Assembly: GCF_022489025.1 (NCBI RefSeq)
Contig: NZ_JAKVTG010000003.1
Span: 186,001-250,000 of the forward strand
Reading direction: 5' to 3'
Length of the DNA: 64,000 nucleotides
Source: Planococcus halocryophilus
GTDB taxonomy: Bacteria; Bacillota; Bacilli; Bacillales_A; Planococcaceae
Shown here: one piece after another, positions 47,738 through 56,269 of the stretch
Layout of the letters: the number at the start of each line of letters is the position of its first letter
How positions within the stretch are numbered: position 1 is the stretch's first letter
Notes under the pieces: model-generated
The model's input: the letters and a program-made list of their open reading frames with translations, nothing else
What the model was told of the DNA's origin: nothing
Databases searched by the model: none
Position numbers and translations under genes: made by a program

Positions 47738-48730
47738 ATGAAATTGAATTTAAAGCCATATTCAATTGGGTATCGCACAATGAAAACCGCGTTAGGCGTA
47801 GCAATTGCTATTTATTTAGCGCAATTGTTGCAACTTGATTATTATGTATCTGCCGGAATTTTGACGATTCTTTGCATTCAACCAACGAAAAAAAAGTCGA
47901 TTCGTGCGGCGTTTTCTCGTTTTATTGCTAGTTTAATCGGCATTGTTTTTGCGCTCATCTTTTTTGAAGGAATTGCATATCACCCGATTATCATAGGTGT
48001 CCTCATTGTTCTCTTTATCCCGTTATTGGTTACTTTGCGATTTCAAGATGGCTTCGTCTCAAGTTCAGTTATTTTGATGCATATTTATGATGCCAAAAAT
48101 CTAAGTTTCGACTTGTTAACTAATGAAATAGCGTTAATGATGGTTGGTTTTGGTACAGCATTAGCAGTCAATATGTATATGCCGAGTATTGAGAAAAAGC
48201 TGGAAAATTATCGCTATGAAATTGAAGGGTTATACGCCTCAATTTTTCGTGAAATTGCCGTTTACTTACGTGAAAGAGAATCGTTGTGGAGCGGCAAAGA
48301 GTTGATGGATGCGAGAAAGTTATTAGAAAAGGCAAAAGCACTTGCCTATCAAGACGTTGAAAATCACATTACGCGTCATGAAAACAAATACTATCATTAT
48401 TTTGAAATGCGTGAACAGCAACTTGAAATTATTGAACGCATCTTACCGAAAATTACAGCTTTGCCGGTCATTGTAGACCAAACTGACTTGGTTGCTGATT
48501 TTTTAGAAGATTTATCGGAACATGTACACTCCGGAAATACCGCTTATCGATATATTTCAAAGCTGGATAAAGTAAAAGAAAACTTTGCCGAGCTGCCACT
48601 GCCGAATAGCCACGAAAAATTCCTAGCAATGGCCGAGTTATACCAAGTCATTCACGAAATGGAAGCCTATTTGGAAATCAAACAATCCTACAAAGGGTTT
48701 CATACAAGAAAAGCGGAAGTGCCTGTTTAG
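47738..48730 (+). CDS. Aromatic acid exporter family membrane protein (YqjA-like)
   Basis: 330 residues: four or five membrane helices in the first 150 residues (ALGVAIAIYLAQLL, ASLIGIVFALIFF, IIIGVLIVLFIPLLV, IALMMVGFGTALAV), then a helical cytosolic domain. This is the DUF939/FUSC-like architecture. ATG 47738 behind GGAGGAG. The last eight codons come from the dispersed repeat at 48704, which has replaced the original 3' end. Substrate unknown. Confidence 0.85.
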   Translation: MKLNLKPYSIGYRTMKTALGVAIAIYLAQLLQLDYYVSAGILTILCIQPTKKKSIRAAFSRFIASLIGIVFALIFFEGIAYHPIIIGVLIVLFIPLLVTLRFQDGFVSSSVILMHIYDAKNLSFDLLTNEIALMMVGFGTALAVNMYMPSIEKKLENYRYEIEGLYASIFREIAVYLRERESLWSGKELMDARKLLEKAKALAYQDVENHITRHENKYYHYFEMREQQLEIIERILPKITALPVIVDQTDLVADFLEDLSEHVHSGNTAYRYISKLDKVKENFAELPLPNSHEKFLAMAELYQVIHEMEAYLEIKQSYKGFHTRKAEVPV

Positions 48731-48970
48731 CTTTGACAGGCATAAGGCGGACCGGCGTAGTGGCGCTCTTGCCACGTAGCTGGGTTGACTTATGACCCGA
48801 GGAGCTAGGCACTGGAGTCTGGACACAAGAAAAGCGGAAGCAGCCGTTTAGATTCGACAGGCATAAGGGGCACCGACGAAGTGGCGTTTTTTGCCACGTT
48901 GTCGGGGAAACTTATGACCCCGAGAATCTGGCTGCTGGAGTCTAGACAAAGAAAAGCGGAAGCAGCCGTT
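48704..48970 (+). repeat. Structured 121-bp repeat, two tandem copies and a third start
   Basis: Copies begin at 48704 and 48825, exactly 121 bp apart; a third begins at 48946 and stops after 25 bases. Each folds into a long hairpin: outer stem, CATAAG/CTTATG, and GTGGC/GCCAC. Paired arms differ between copies in a compensatory way: AGTGCCT/AGGCACT against AGCAGCC/GGCTGCT; TAGCT/AGCTA against AGATTC/GAATCT; CCGGC/GCTGG against CCGAC/GTCGG. It resembles a dispersed repeat I recall from Bacillaceae/Planococcaceae but cannot name. Confidence 0.9.
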
Positions 48971-48977
48971 ACAAACT

Positions 48978-49016
48978 AAAAAAGGACATTCCGAAAGCTT
49001 CGGAATGTCCTTTTTT
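48978..49016. terminator. Bidirectional terminator between the repeat and prli42
   Basis: A perfect 18-bp stem (48978-48995 with 48999-49016) with A run on the left and T run on the right. Serves the plus-strand yqjA-like gene and the minus-strand microgene. Confidence 0.92.
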
Positions 49017-49021
49017 ACATA

Positions 49022-49117
49022 TTAAAGTACAAAGCTCAAGCCAAACATAAAGCTTGATAACAGCATAATACCAATCATCGCATAAACAATAAACTTACGG
49101 AATGCAGCGTTTCTCAT
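49022..49117 (-). CDS. prli42: Stressosome-associated membrane miniprotein Prli42
   Basis: 31 residues: a basic N-terminus (MRNAAFRKF) followed by one membrane helix (IVYAMIGIMLLSSFMFGLSFVL). Length, basic start and helix match Prli42, which tethers the stressosome to the membrane in Listeria. ATG 49117 follows AAAGGAG on the minus strand with eight-base spacing; the stop is five bases from the terminator stem. No stressosome (rsb) genes are in the window. Confidence 0.8.
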   Translation of the reverse strand: MRNAAFRKFIVYAMIGIMLLSSFMFGLSFVL

Positions 49118-49284
49118 TAGTGATAAACTCCTTTATCAATCAAATCTATTGAGCAAATCATATCATAGATCTACTGAAAATTGAAGAGACACGCTACAGG
49201 TTTCCGAATATTCACTAACAACTAGAGTTTTTGGCGGTGAATCTGTACAATAAGAGAGAAGTCAAAAAAGGAAGTGAAATTAGG

Positions 49285-49683
49285 ATGAAAAAAGTAGATC
49301 ATATCGGAATTGCTGTACGGGATTTGAATGCTGTCCTTCCTTATTACACGGAGACACTCGGCCTCCCGCTTATGAAAATTGAGGAAGTAGAATCTCAAAA
49401 CGTACGTGTGGCATTTATTGATGCTGGCAACGTCAAATTAGAGCTGCTCGAACCAATGGCTGAAGAAAGCGCTATCTTCAAATTTTTAGAGAAAAAAGGT
49501 GAAGGCATTCACCATATTGCTTTTGGAGTCGTTGGTATCGAAGAACGAATGGAAGAACTGCGTGAAAAAGGCGTACAGCTATTAAACGACAAGCCGAAAC
49601 CTGGAGCAGGCGGAGCGATGGTCGCCTTTTTGCATCCAAAATCATCAAACGGGGTATTGTACGAACTTTGTGAAAAAGAGTGA
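49285..49683 (+). CDS. mce: Methylmalonyl-CoA epimerase
   Basis: Interconverts S- and R-methylmalonyl-CoA between the carboxyltransferase and mutase steps. 132 residues, glyoxalase fold, with DHIGIAVRDL (metal His), KLELLEP and GIHHIAFGV (metal His) and a final Glu in LYELCEK. ATG 49285 behind AAGGAAGTG; open frame upstream has no site. Fifteen bases before mmdA. Confidence 0.95.
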   Translation: MKKVDHIGIAVRDLNAVLPYYTETLGLPLMKIEEVESQNVRVAFIDAGNVKLELLEPMAEESAIFKFLEKKGEGIHHIAFGVVGIEERMEELREKGVQLLNDKPKPGAGGAMVAFLHPKSSNGVLYELCEKE

Positions 49684-49698
49684 TTAGGAGTGGGGAAA

Positions 49699-51240
49699 AT
49701 GGATATTTACGAACGAATAAATGAGTTATATGATCGTAAACGTGAGATTGAACTTGGCGGTGGCGAAGATCGCATCGACAAGCAACATGAAAAAGGCAAA
49801 CTAACAGCACGTGAACGCATCGATTTATTGCTAGACGAGGGATCATTTGTAGAACTAAGTCCATTTGTAGAACATCGCACTACAGACTTTGGAATGGCAA
49901 AAGGTCCAGGTGAAGGTGTTGTCACAGGGTACGGGAAAGTAAATGGTCGACCGATTTACTTGTTTTCTCAAGACTTCACTGTGTTTGGTGGAGCTTTAGG
50001 TGAAATGCATGCGAAGAAAATTGCCAATGTCATGGATTTAGCAGCCCGGAATGGTGCACCGTTTATCGGCTTAAACGATTCAGGTGGCGCACGTATTCAA
50101 GAGGGTGTGTTATCTCTTGATGGCTATGGTCAAATTTTCTATCGTAACTCGATTTATTCAGGCGTTATTCCGCAAATCTCTGTAATTATGGGACCTTCTG
50201 CAGGTGGAGCGGTTTATTCACCAGCAATTACAGATTTTGTCTTTATGGTTGATAAAACGAGTCAAATGTTTATTACCGGACCTAAAGTCATTGAAACAGT
50301 TACTGGCGAAAAAATATCTTCTGAAGATCTTGGGGGATCAAGAGTACATACAGCAATTAGCGGAAATGCACACTTCCGTGGTGATTCGGAACAAAAAGTG
50401 CTTGAAATGGTTCGTCAATTGATCAGCTACTTGCCACAAAATAATACGGAAATGCCGCCTCGCCTTGAAGAGGGAGAAGAAGACGACTACCGTCCAGATT
50501 TAGCAGATGTTGTGCCTTTTGAAGCAATTCGTCCTTATGATGTCCGTAAAGTAGTCGACCAAGTCGTAGACAAAGATAGCTTTATGGAAGTGCAACCAGA
50601 ATTTGCGCGCAATATCGTTATTGGGCTCGCTCGCATTAAAGGCGAAACCGTTGGATTAGTTTGTAACCAGCCAAAAGTGATGGCCGGTGGACTTGATATC
50701 GATTCATCTGATAAAGCAGCGCGCTTTATCCGTTTCTGTGATTCGTTCAACATCCCCTTGATCACATTTGAGGACGTTACTGGTTTCTTCCCTGGTATTA
50801 AACAAGAACATGGTGGGATTATTCGTCACGGGGCGAAGATTTTGTATGCTTATTCAGAAGCAACAGTTCCTAAAATGACGGTCATCTTACGAAAAGCTTA
50901 TGGCGGTGCTTATGTAGCATTAAACTCTAAATCTATTGGAGCTGATTTGGTTTATTCATGGCCAAATGCTGAAATTGCCGTTATGGGACCAAATGGAGCT
51001 GCCAACATCATTTTTGCTCGTGAAATTGCCGCAAGCGAAAACCCAGAAGAAACGCGCGCAGCGAAAATTGAAGAATACCGTGTGAAATTCGCAAATCCAT
51101 ATGTAGCTGCGGCTCGTGGTATGGTTGATGACGTGATCGACCCACGCGAAACACGTATTAAATTGATCCAAGCATTAGAAATGATGCGCAATAAAAAAGA
51201 TACACGACCAGCAAAAAAACATGGCAATATGCCCCTGTAA
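49699..51240 (+). CDS. mmdA: Propionyl-/methylmalonyl-CoA carboxyltransferase (YqjD-like)
   Basis: 513 residues of the biotin-dependent carboxyltransferase family. N-half with FVELSPFVEHRTTDFG and GLNDSGGARIQEGV; C-half with EDVTGFFPGIKQEHGGIIRHGAKILYAY and the GAANIIF segment (two oxyanion-hole regions). ATG 49699 behind AGGAGTGGGG. With mce and mutAB it makes a propionyl-CoA to succinyl-CoA route; the biotin carboxylase and carrier partners may be AccC and AccB or others elsewhere. Confidence 0.9.
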   Translation: MDIYERINELYDRKREIELGGGEDRIDKQHEKGKLTARERIDLLLDEGSFVELSPFVEHRTTDFGMAKGPGEGVVTGYGKVNGRPIYLFSQDFTVFGGALGEMHAKKIANVMDLAARNGAPFIGLNDSGGARIQEGVLSLDGYGQIFYRNSIYSGVIPQISVIMGPSAGGAVYSPAITDFVFMVDKTSQMFITGPKVIETVTGEKISSEDLGGSRVHTAISGNAHFRGDSEQKVLEMVRQLISYLPQNNTEMPPRLEEGEEDDYRPDLADVVPFEAIRPYDVRKVVDQVVDKDSFMEVQPEFARNIVIGLARIKGETVGLVCNQPKVMAGGLDIDSSDKAARFIRFCDSFNIPLITFEDVTGFFPGIKQEHGGIIRHGAKILYAYSEATVPKMTVILRKAYGGAYVALNSKSIGADLVYSWPNAEIAVMGPNGAANIIFAREIAASENPEETRAAKIEEYRVKFANPYVAAARGMVDDVIDPRETRIKLIQALEMMRNKKDTRPAKKHGNMPL

Positions 51241-51261
51241 GATATAGAAGGAGTGTTTTGG

Positions 51262-52380
51262 ATGAATAACGAACGATTGATAAATGAATTTTTGGAACTG
51301 GTTCAAATTGACTCAGAAACAAAACATGAAGGTCCGATTTCTGCAATATTACAAACTAAATTAGAAGCAATGGGTTTTCATGTCGTTATTGACGAATCCG
51401 CTACAGTAACTGGTCACGGTGCAGGGAATATTATTGCTACGTTACGTGGAAATTTGAGCGAAGTTCCGGCTATCTACTTTACGGTTCATATGGATACAGT
51501 AACGCCAGGTGTAGGTGTTAAACCTGAAATTCGTGATGGCTATGTCTATTCGGATGGAACAACTATTTTAGGGGCAGATGATAAAGCTGGAATTGCTGCT
51601 TTGTTTGAAATGATTCGTGTGCTTCAAGAGCAAGAAATTCCGCATGGTGATATTCAATTGGTTATCACTGCTGGAGAAGAAAGTGGGCTAGTTGGAGCAA
51701 AAGAACTAGACTCTTCACTGATGATTGCCAAATACGGCTATGCTGTAGATAGCGATGGCAAAGTAGGTGGAATTGTGACTGCTGCACCGAACCAAGCGAA
51801 ACTATGGACAACCATTTATGGTAAAACAGCTCATGCGGGTGTTGCGCCTGAAAAAGGCATTTCAGCCATCAGTATTGCTGCAAAAGCCATTGCTAAAATG
51901 ACGTTAGGGCGTATCGATGAAGAAACGACTGCTAATATTGGACATTTTGAAGGGGGCGGAGCTACTAACATTGTTTGTGATGAAGTCCGTATTCTATCGG
52001 AAGCCCGTTCAATTAGCGAAGACAAATTAGCCGCACAAACGATTCACATGGAATCAGTTTTTGAACAAGTTGCTGAAAATCTTGGCGGACGTGCAGAAAC
52101 AAAAGTCCAATTAATGTACCCAGGTTTCCATTTTGATGATATGGACCCTGTTGTAGAAATTGCACAAAAAGCTGCCGCTAAAATTGGACGCCCGTCTCCA
52201 GTTTTGACGAGTGGTGGAGGCAGTGATGCAAACATATTCAATGGTTTTGGCATTCCGACTGTTAACCTTTGTGTTGGATATGAAGAAATTCATACTAAAA
52301 ATGAACGTATGCCAATCGAAGAACTTGAAAAATTAACCGAATTATTGGTTGAAATTGTTAAAGAATCCACACATAAGTAA
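51262..52380 (+). CDS. M20 family metallopeptidase, PepT-like (YqjE)
   Basis: 372 residues. Zinc ligands and catalytic residues are visible: TVHMDTV (His, Asp), GADDKAG (bridging Asp), TAGEESGLVG (Glu-Glu), AVDSDG (Asp). A dimerisation domain with TAHAG lies in the middle. Similar to tripeptidase T; the exact substrate is unknown. ATG 51262 behind AAGGAGTG, 21 bases after mmdA, so likely same transcript. Confidence 0.9.
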   Translation: MNNERLINEFLELVQIDSETKHEGPISAILQTKLEAMGFHVVIDESATVTGHGAGNIIATLRGNLSEVPAIYFTVHMDTVTPGVGVKPEIRDGYVYSDGTTILGADDKAGIAALFEMIRVLQEQEIPHGDIQLVITAGEESGLVGAKELDSSLMIAKYGYAVDSDGKVGGIVTAAPNQAKLWTTIYGKTAHAGVAPEKGISAISIAAKAIAKMTLGRIDEETTANIGHFEGGGATNIVCDEVRILSEARSISEDKLAAQTIHMESVFEQVAENLGGRAETKVQLMYPGFHFDDMDPVVEIAQKAAAKIGRPSPVLTSGGGSDANIFNGFGIPTVNLCVGYEEIHTKNERMPIEELEKLTELLVEIVKESTHK

Positions 52381-52449
52381 ATAGTAAAGTGATGACGGAA
52401 GAGAAGAACAGGATGTATATAATGGGTTTCTTTTCTATCGTTAAACTAC

Positions 52450-52490
52450 AAAAAACCAACAAATTGTAAATTGATTTGTTGGTTTTTTAT
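52450..52490. terminator. Terminator after the M20 peptidase
   Basis: A perfect 15-bp stem (52450-52464 with 52474-52488) with A run and T run at its ends. Confidence 0.9.
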
Positions 52491-52553
52491 TACTCTATTG
52501 AGATTTTAAAAACTATAAAGAAAAAGAAGAATTTACAAATTAAGGAGTGGAAA

Positions 52554-53084
52554 GTGTTTATGAATATAATTAGACGATTCCTTTTGTTGGCAAGCTTAGT
52601 TTTCTTGATAGTTGGATGTTCGCCAAAACCAGAATTTGAGCAGTATGATGGAAAAGCTTTAAGCATTGCAGTATTAGGAAAAGCACCAGAAGTTAAAGAA
52701 GAGCAAGTGGATTTTCAGGAAATTACATTTGAGGAGTTTAATAAAAAAGAGTTAAGAAAGTATGATGCTGTTTTTGTTATGGAAGAAAACCTGTTAAACG
52801 CTGCTGAAAGTCAGTACGCGTCAATTTATACAGAAACACACAAACCTTTCTTTTTCATTGGAAATAACAAAGGTGCATATCCTTTTACGGATGCGGCTTT
52901 AAGTTATGAAGATGCAAAAGAAATTCCTGATCATGATTACTATGCGACTAGCTTCTTGCAAACTTCTTATAATGAACAAAGAACCGTACGGTACGGTTTA
53001 TACAATGATGAAAAGAATGAAGAAAATATCCAACAGGCGTTTTCAAGAATGTTTGAAACAGTAGAACAAAGTTCAGGAGATTAA
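52554..53084 (+). CDS. Lipoprotein of unknown function
   Basis: 176 residues with a basic start, a hydrophobic helix and a lipobox (LVFLIVGC), so exported and lipid-anchored. The mature part is acidic and soluble, with FEEFNKKELRKYDAVFVMEENL, which looks like a receiver- or Rossmann-like alpha/beta region. GTG 52554 has a better distance to AAGGAG than ATG 52560. I do not recognise the family. Single gene between two terminators. Confidence 0.75.
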   Translation: MFMNIIRRFLLLASLVFLIVGCSPKPEFEQYDGKALSIAVLGKAPEVKEEQVDFQEITFEEFNKKELRKYDAVFVMEENLLNAAESQYASIYTETHKPFFFIGNNKGAYPFTDAALSYEDAKEIPDHDYYATSFLQTSYNEQRTVRYGLYNDEKNEENIQQAFSRMFETVEQSSGD

Positions 53085-53089
53085 CACAC

Positions 53090-53142
53090 AAAAAGCGTTA
53101 TTGATGAAGAATCTTTGATAAGGATTTTTTCAATACGCTTTT
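53090..53142. terminator. Bidirectional terminator between convergent genes
   Basis: AAAAGCGTTATTGA pairs with TCAATACGCTTTT with one bulge; T run on both strands. Lies between the lipoprotein gene and the minus-strand DUF5412 gene. Confidence 0.8.
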
Positions 53143-53149
53143 TTATGTG

Positions 53150-53515
53150 TTAGTTATTTCTAAAATCGTATTTTTCAGATGGAACATTTAAATGACGGCC
53201 ATTAATTTCTACAGTGTTATTGTCGATCCAATTGATGGTAGCTGTTTCTTCTCTATATGCCCAGTAAATATTTTTCTTTCTTTTATCTTCGTCATTAAAA
53301 ACCAACTCAGCTCGAACCGAAAAAGCGACAGTTGCACCTCCGCCATCCGTAACATAGGCTCGAACTGTGTAGTCGCCATCTGGCGAAACGGCTTCCGTTA
53401 GAAAACGCCCTTCTGGCAATCTTTGCATATCAAAAAAGGCCCAATAAATTCCGTATCCTAATAATCCTGAAATAATTAAGAATCCACTTAAACTAATGAG
53501 TAAAAACTTCTTCAT
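53150..53515 (-). CDS. DUF5412 family membrane-anchored protein
   Basis: 121 residues: an N-terminal membrane helix (residues 4-28) and a small extracytoplasmic beta-domain with SPDGDYTVRAYVTDGGGAT, VRAELVF, KNIYWAYRE and INWIDNNTVEING. This pattern is DUF5412. AAGAGGTG precedes the ATG on the minus strand. Function unknown. Confidence 0.8.
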   Translation of the reverse strand: MKKFLLISLSGFLIISGLLGYGIYWAFFDMQRLPEGRFLTEAVSPDGDYTVRAYVTDGGGATVAFSVRAELVFNDEDKRKKNIYWAYREETATINWIDNNTVEINGRHLNVPSEKYDFRNN

Positions 53516-53694
53516 TGCTTCACCTCTTTAATTAAAACGACAACAAATAAATTAAGTTCTTTTTTTTAAAAAAAGTGGAGAATCCAGAATGCTTTCTGGG
53601 TTTTAATCGATTCTTCTTTTTACTTTTGCGATAAGAAATGGCACCCATCAGGATGTATGTTCACTCTTTTTTTGATACACTTAAAGAAAAGGAA

Positions 53695-54945
53695 ATGAGA
53701 GACAGTTCTATGGCCAGCAGAGTGATTTTTCATATTGATATGAATAGTTTTTATGCTTCTGTTGAACAGTCGCATAATCCAGAGTTAAAAGGAAAAGCGA
53801 TTGCCATTGCGGGAAATCCGAAAGAAAGAAAAGGGATTATCGTAACATGCTCTTACGAAGCAAGAGCGCATGGCATTTATACGACGATGCAAGTCCATGA
53901 AGCGAAACGGAAATTACCAGAACTGTTGCTACTGCCCCCTAACTTTGAACGATACCGAGCAGCCTCAAAAGCGATGTTTGAAATTTTACGTACATATACG
54001 GATATGGTGGAACCGGTGTCTATTGATGAAGGCTATGTCGACGTAACCGAATTGACTGAAACGCGTCATGCACTGGAAATTGCTGATGAAATCCAAAAAC
54101 GCCTGTTAGCTGAATTGGATTTGCCTTGCTCAATCGGCATTGCACCGAACAAGTTTTTAGCGAAAACAGCATCTGACATGAAAAAACCGATGGGCATTAC
54201 TGTTTTGCGAAAGCGAAGCATTCAGGTATTGTTGTGGCCGAAATCAGTAATAGAGATGCACGGTATTGGTGACAGTACGGCAGCACGCTTAAAGAGCATA
54301 AAAATTGAAACAATTGGTGAGTTAGCAACTGCGAACGAAGGTTTGATTAAAGAAAAAATGGGAAAAAACGGTCTGCGACTACGAGAGCGAGCAAACGGAA
54401 TTGACGACCGTCCAGTAGATCCGGATTCCATTTACGATACTAAAAGTGTTGGGACGTCAACAACGTTGCCAATAGATGAAACGGATGAACAAAGTTTAAA
54501 AGCATTATTTCGTCAGCTTAGTGAGAAAGTGGCCAATCGATTAGAAGCAAAAGAATTGGCCGGTTCCACCGTTAGTATTCAAACGCGTAGTTCGGATTGG
54601 AAAAACAGAACACGTAGCGTTACATTAAATAATACCGTTTGGAAAGCTGAAGATATTCAACGAACGGCATGGCAATTGTTTACTAAACATTGGAATGGTG
54701 AAGCTTTGCGACTGATAGGTGTGACGGTATCGAACGTGGCAAGTAAAGGCGATTTGACCGAACAATTATCAATCTTTAATTTTCAAGAACATGTAAAAGA
54801 AGAGCCAATTCTGAATTTGATGGCTAAACTTGAAAGTCGATTTGGAAAAAGCGTTTTGACGCGAGGAACCAAAATTAAAAAAACCAACTACGATTCAAAA
54901 ACAAGTTTTAGTAAAGATTTTTTGGACGATCACGACAGAAAGTAG
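53695..54945 (+). CDS. dinB: DNA polymerase IV (Y family)
   Basis: Error-prone translesion polymerase. 416 residues with FHIDMNSFYASVEQ and SIDEGYVD carrying the catalytic Asp/Asp-Glu, a helix-hairpin-helix region (MHGIGDSTAARLKSIKIETIGELA) and a little-finger domain. ATG 53695 or 53710 are both plausible; the frame is open upstream. No LexA box was found in its upstream 100 bases. rnz follows after seven bases. Confidence 0.94.
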   Translation: MRDSSMASRVIFHIDMNSFYASVEQSHNPELKGKAIAIAGNPKERKGIIVTCSYEARAHGIYTTMQVHEAKRKLPELLLLPPNFERYRAASKAMFEILRTYTDMVEPVSIDEGYVDVTELTETRHALEIADEIQKRLLAELDLPCSIGIAPNKFLAKTASDMKKPMGITVLRKRSIQVLLWPKSVIEMHGIGDSTAARLKSIKIETIGELATANEGLIKEKMGKNGLRLRERANGIDDRPVDPDSIYDTKSVGTSTTLPIDETDEQSLKALFRQLSEKVANRLEAKELAGSTVSIQTRSSDWKNRTRSVTLNNTVWKAEDIQRTAWQLFTKHWNGEALRLIGVTVSNVASKGDLTEQLSIFNFQEHVKEEPILNLMAKLESRFGKSVLTRGTKIKKTNYDSKTSFSKDFLDDHDRK

Positions 54946-54952
54946 GGAAAGT

Positions 54953-55912
54953 ATGCAATTGTTATTTCTAGGTACTGGAGCGGGAATGCCTTCAAAACAA
55001 CGAAACACTTCCGCACTTGTACTGAAGTTGCTAGAAGAACGGGGAACTGTTTGGTTGTTCGACTGTGGAGAAGCAACACAGCATCAAATTCTTCGTACTA
55101 CAGTAAAACCGCGAAAAATTGAAAAAATCTTTATTACGCATTTGCACGGCGATCATATTTTTGGTTTGCCTGGTTTGCTCGGATCTCGTTCATTTCAAGC
55201 AGGAGAAGAACCACTTGAGATTTATGGACCTAAAGGCATTAAAGAGTACGTCCAAATGACGTTAACACTTAGCCGAACTCATTTAACTTATCCGATTATT
55301 TACCACGAACTATCTGAAGGAATGATATTTGAAGACGAATTGATGACAGTCGAAACGCGTCTTTTAGATCATGTTATTCCATCCTATGGTTTTCGAATTA
55401 CGCAAAAACCATTACCACCAAAACTGCTTATTAATAAAGCTCTTTCTCTTGGTGTGCCTAAAGGTCCGTTATTGGCAAAGTTAAAAACAGGAGAAGACAT
55501 AGAACTTTCAACTGGTCAGTGGGTACGAAGTGGCGACGTTACAGAACCTGAACAACCCGGATTTGTCGTTACTATTTTAGGCGATACTCGTTTCTGTAAA
55601 GCAGCAGTAGAATTAGGTCTTGGAGCAGATGTGTTAGTGCACGAAGCGACATTTGATGCAACTGCTAAAAAAATGGCTGCAGAATATGGTCATTCAACTG
55701 TTTATGATGCAGCTGAAACTGCTCGATTAGCAGGAGCTAATACATTAATCATGAATCATATTAGTGCTCGTTTTTTACCTGAAGATGAGAAGTTTTTATT
55801 AAAACAAATGAAAGAGCAACATCCACGTGGATTTATTGCGCATGATTTTGCTGAATTTGAATGGCAACAACAAGAGAAAATAATAAGGAAAAAACAAGGA
55901 AGCCGTCTTTAA
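54953..55912 (+). CDS. rnz: Ribonuclease Z
   Basis: Endonuclease that trims tRNA 3' ends. 319 residues, metallo-beta-lactamase fold with THLHGDHIFGLPG (zinc ligands), GDTRFC, and the HEATFD and NHISAR motifs. Length and motif set match the short bacterial tRNase Z. The stop is inside the terminator stem. Confidence 0.95.
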   Translation: MQLLFLGTGAGMPSKQRNTSALVLKLLEERGTVWLFDCGEATQHQILRTTVKPRKIEKIFITHLHGDHIFGLPGLLGSRSFQAGEEPLEIYGPKGIKEYVQMTLTLSRTHLTYPIIYHELSEGMIFEDELMTVETRLLDHVIPSYGFRITQKPLPPKLLINKALSLGVPKGPLLAKLKTGEDIELSTGQWVRSGDVTEPEQPGFVVTILGDTRFCKAAVELGLGADVLVHEATFDATAKKMAAEYGHSTVYDAAETARLAGANTLIMNHISARFLPEDEKFLLKQMKEQHPRGFIAHDFAEFEWQQQEKIIRKKQGSRL

Positions 55913-55927
55913 TAGATGGCTTTTTTT
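55900..55927 (+). terminator. Terminator of rnz
   Basis: AAGCCGTCT (55900-55908) pairs with AGATGGCTT (55914-55922), one wobble, T run. Confidence 0.85.
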
Positions 55928-55957
55928 GGGTAATTCTAAAAATATTTTTGGAAATAA

Positions 55958-55986
55958 TAGAACATACGTTCGTTTTGTGATAAAAT
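55958..55986 (+). promoter_or_regulatory. LexA/SOS box over an extended -10 promoter
   Basis: AGAACATACGTTCG (55959-55972) fits the Gram-positive LexA consensus CGAACRNRYGTTYC at 12 of 14 positions, with both GAAC and GTTC halves perfect. It covers the -35 position of a promoter whose -10 is TAAAAT (55981-55986) with extended TGA. The next gene is the small toxin at 56044. Confidence 0.75.
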
Positions 55987-56043
55987 AAAGTTACAGCTGT
56001 ATGAGGGCGGTTTGGCCATTCCCGAGGGAGAGGGGGTGGTAAC

Positions 56044-56151
56044 ATGACCATTGCAGAATCATTCGGTCTCGTTTTTACGAGTATCGGATTAACGATTAGC
56101 GCCTTGACACTTGTCGTTTCCATGATTTTGGTCATAAACAAAAAAAAATAA
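56044..56151 (+). CDS. Holin-like type I toxin, 35 residues
   Basis: MTIAESFG start, one membrane helix (LVFTSIGLTISALTLVVSMILVI) and an NKKK tail: the architecture of the putative holin-like toxin family (short membrane peptides of type I toxin-antitoxin systems). Very strong ribosome site GAGGGAGAGGGGGTGG ahead of ATG 56044. A CCC-GA-GGG hairpin in the leader may mask part of it. Stop codon lies in a hairpin that ends an opposing RNA. Probable target is the cell membrane. Assignment is by size, topology and locus layout; conserved-domain search not run. Confidence 0.75.
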   Translation: MTIAESFGLVFTSIGLTISALTLVVSMILVINKKK

Positions 56152-56263
56152 CCGTCCCATGTGGCGTGGAATGACGGTTACTTTTTAAGCCTATATTCCA
56201 GCCAACCGCTCTCGTAGCGGCATACAGCTGGCCGAATGCGAAAGCATTCGGTTTTTTTGCGTT
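56140..56263 (-). ncRNA. Predicted antisense antitoxin RNA
   Basis: About 120 bases, predicted from the minus promoter at 56270-56297 to a minus-strand terminator: hairpin TAACCGTC/GACGGTTA (56149-56156 with 56173-56180) followed on the minus strand by eight T. It is fully complementary to the last codons and 3' untranslated part of the toxin message, the same convergent layout as txpA/RatA of B. subtilis. Confidence 0.65.
56232..56258 (+). terminator. Terminator of the toxin message
   Basis: Perfect CCGAATGC/GCATTCGG stem with GAAA loop and seven T. Toxin RNA would be about 265 bases and overlap the antisense RNA by about 115. Confidence 0.88.
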
Positions 56264-56269
56264 ACCTTA

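Noticed and set aside
53600-53700. LexA box for dinB
   Set aside because: Only a GTTC half-site (ATGTTC) near 53660; the matching GAAC half is absent.
55980-56151. The 35-residue peptide as a prophage holin
   Set aside because: No phage genes nearby; it has its own promoter, terminator and antisense RNA, and is too short for a typical holin.
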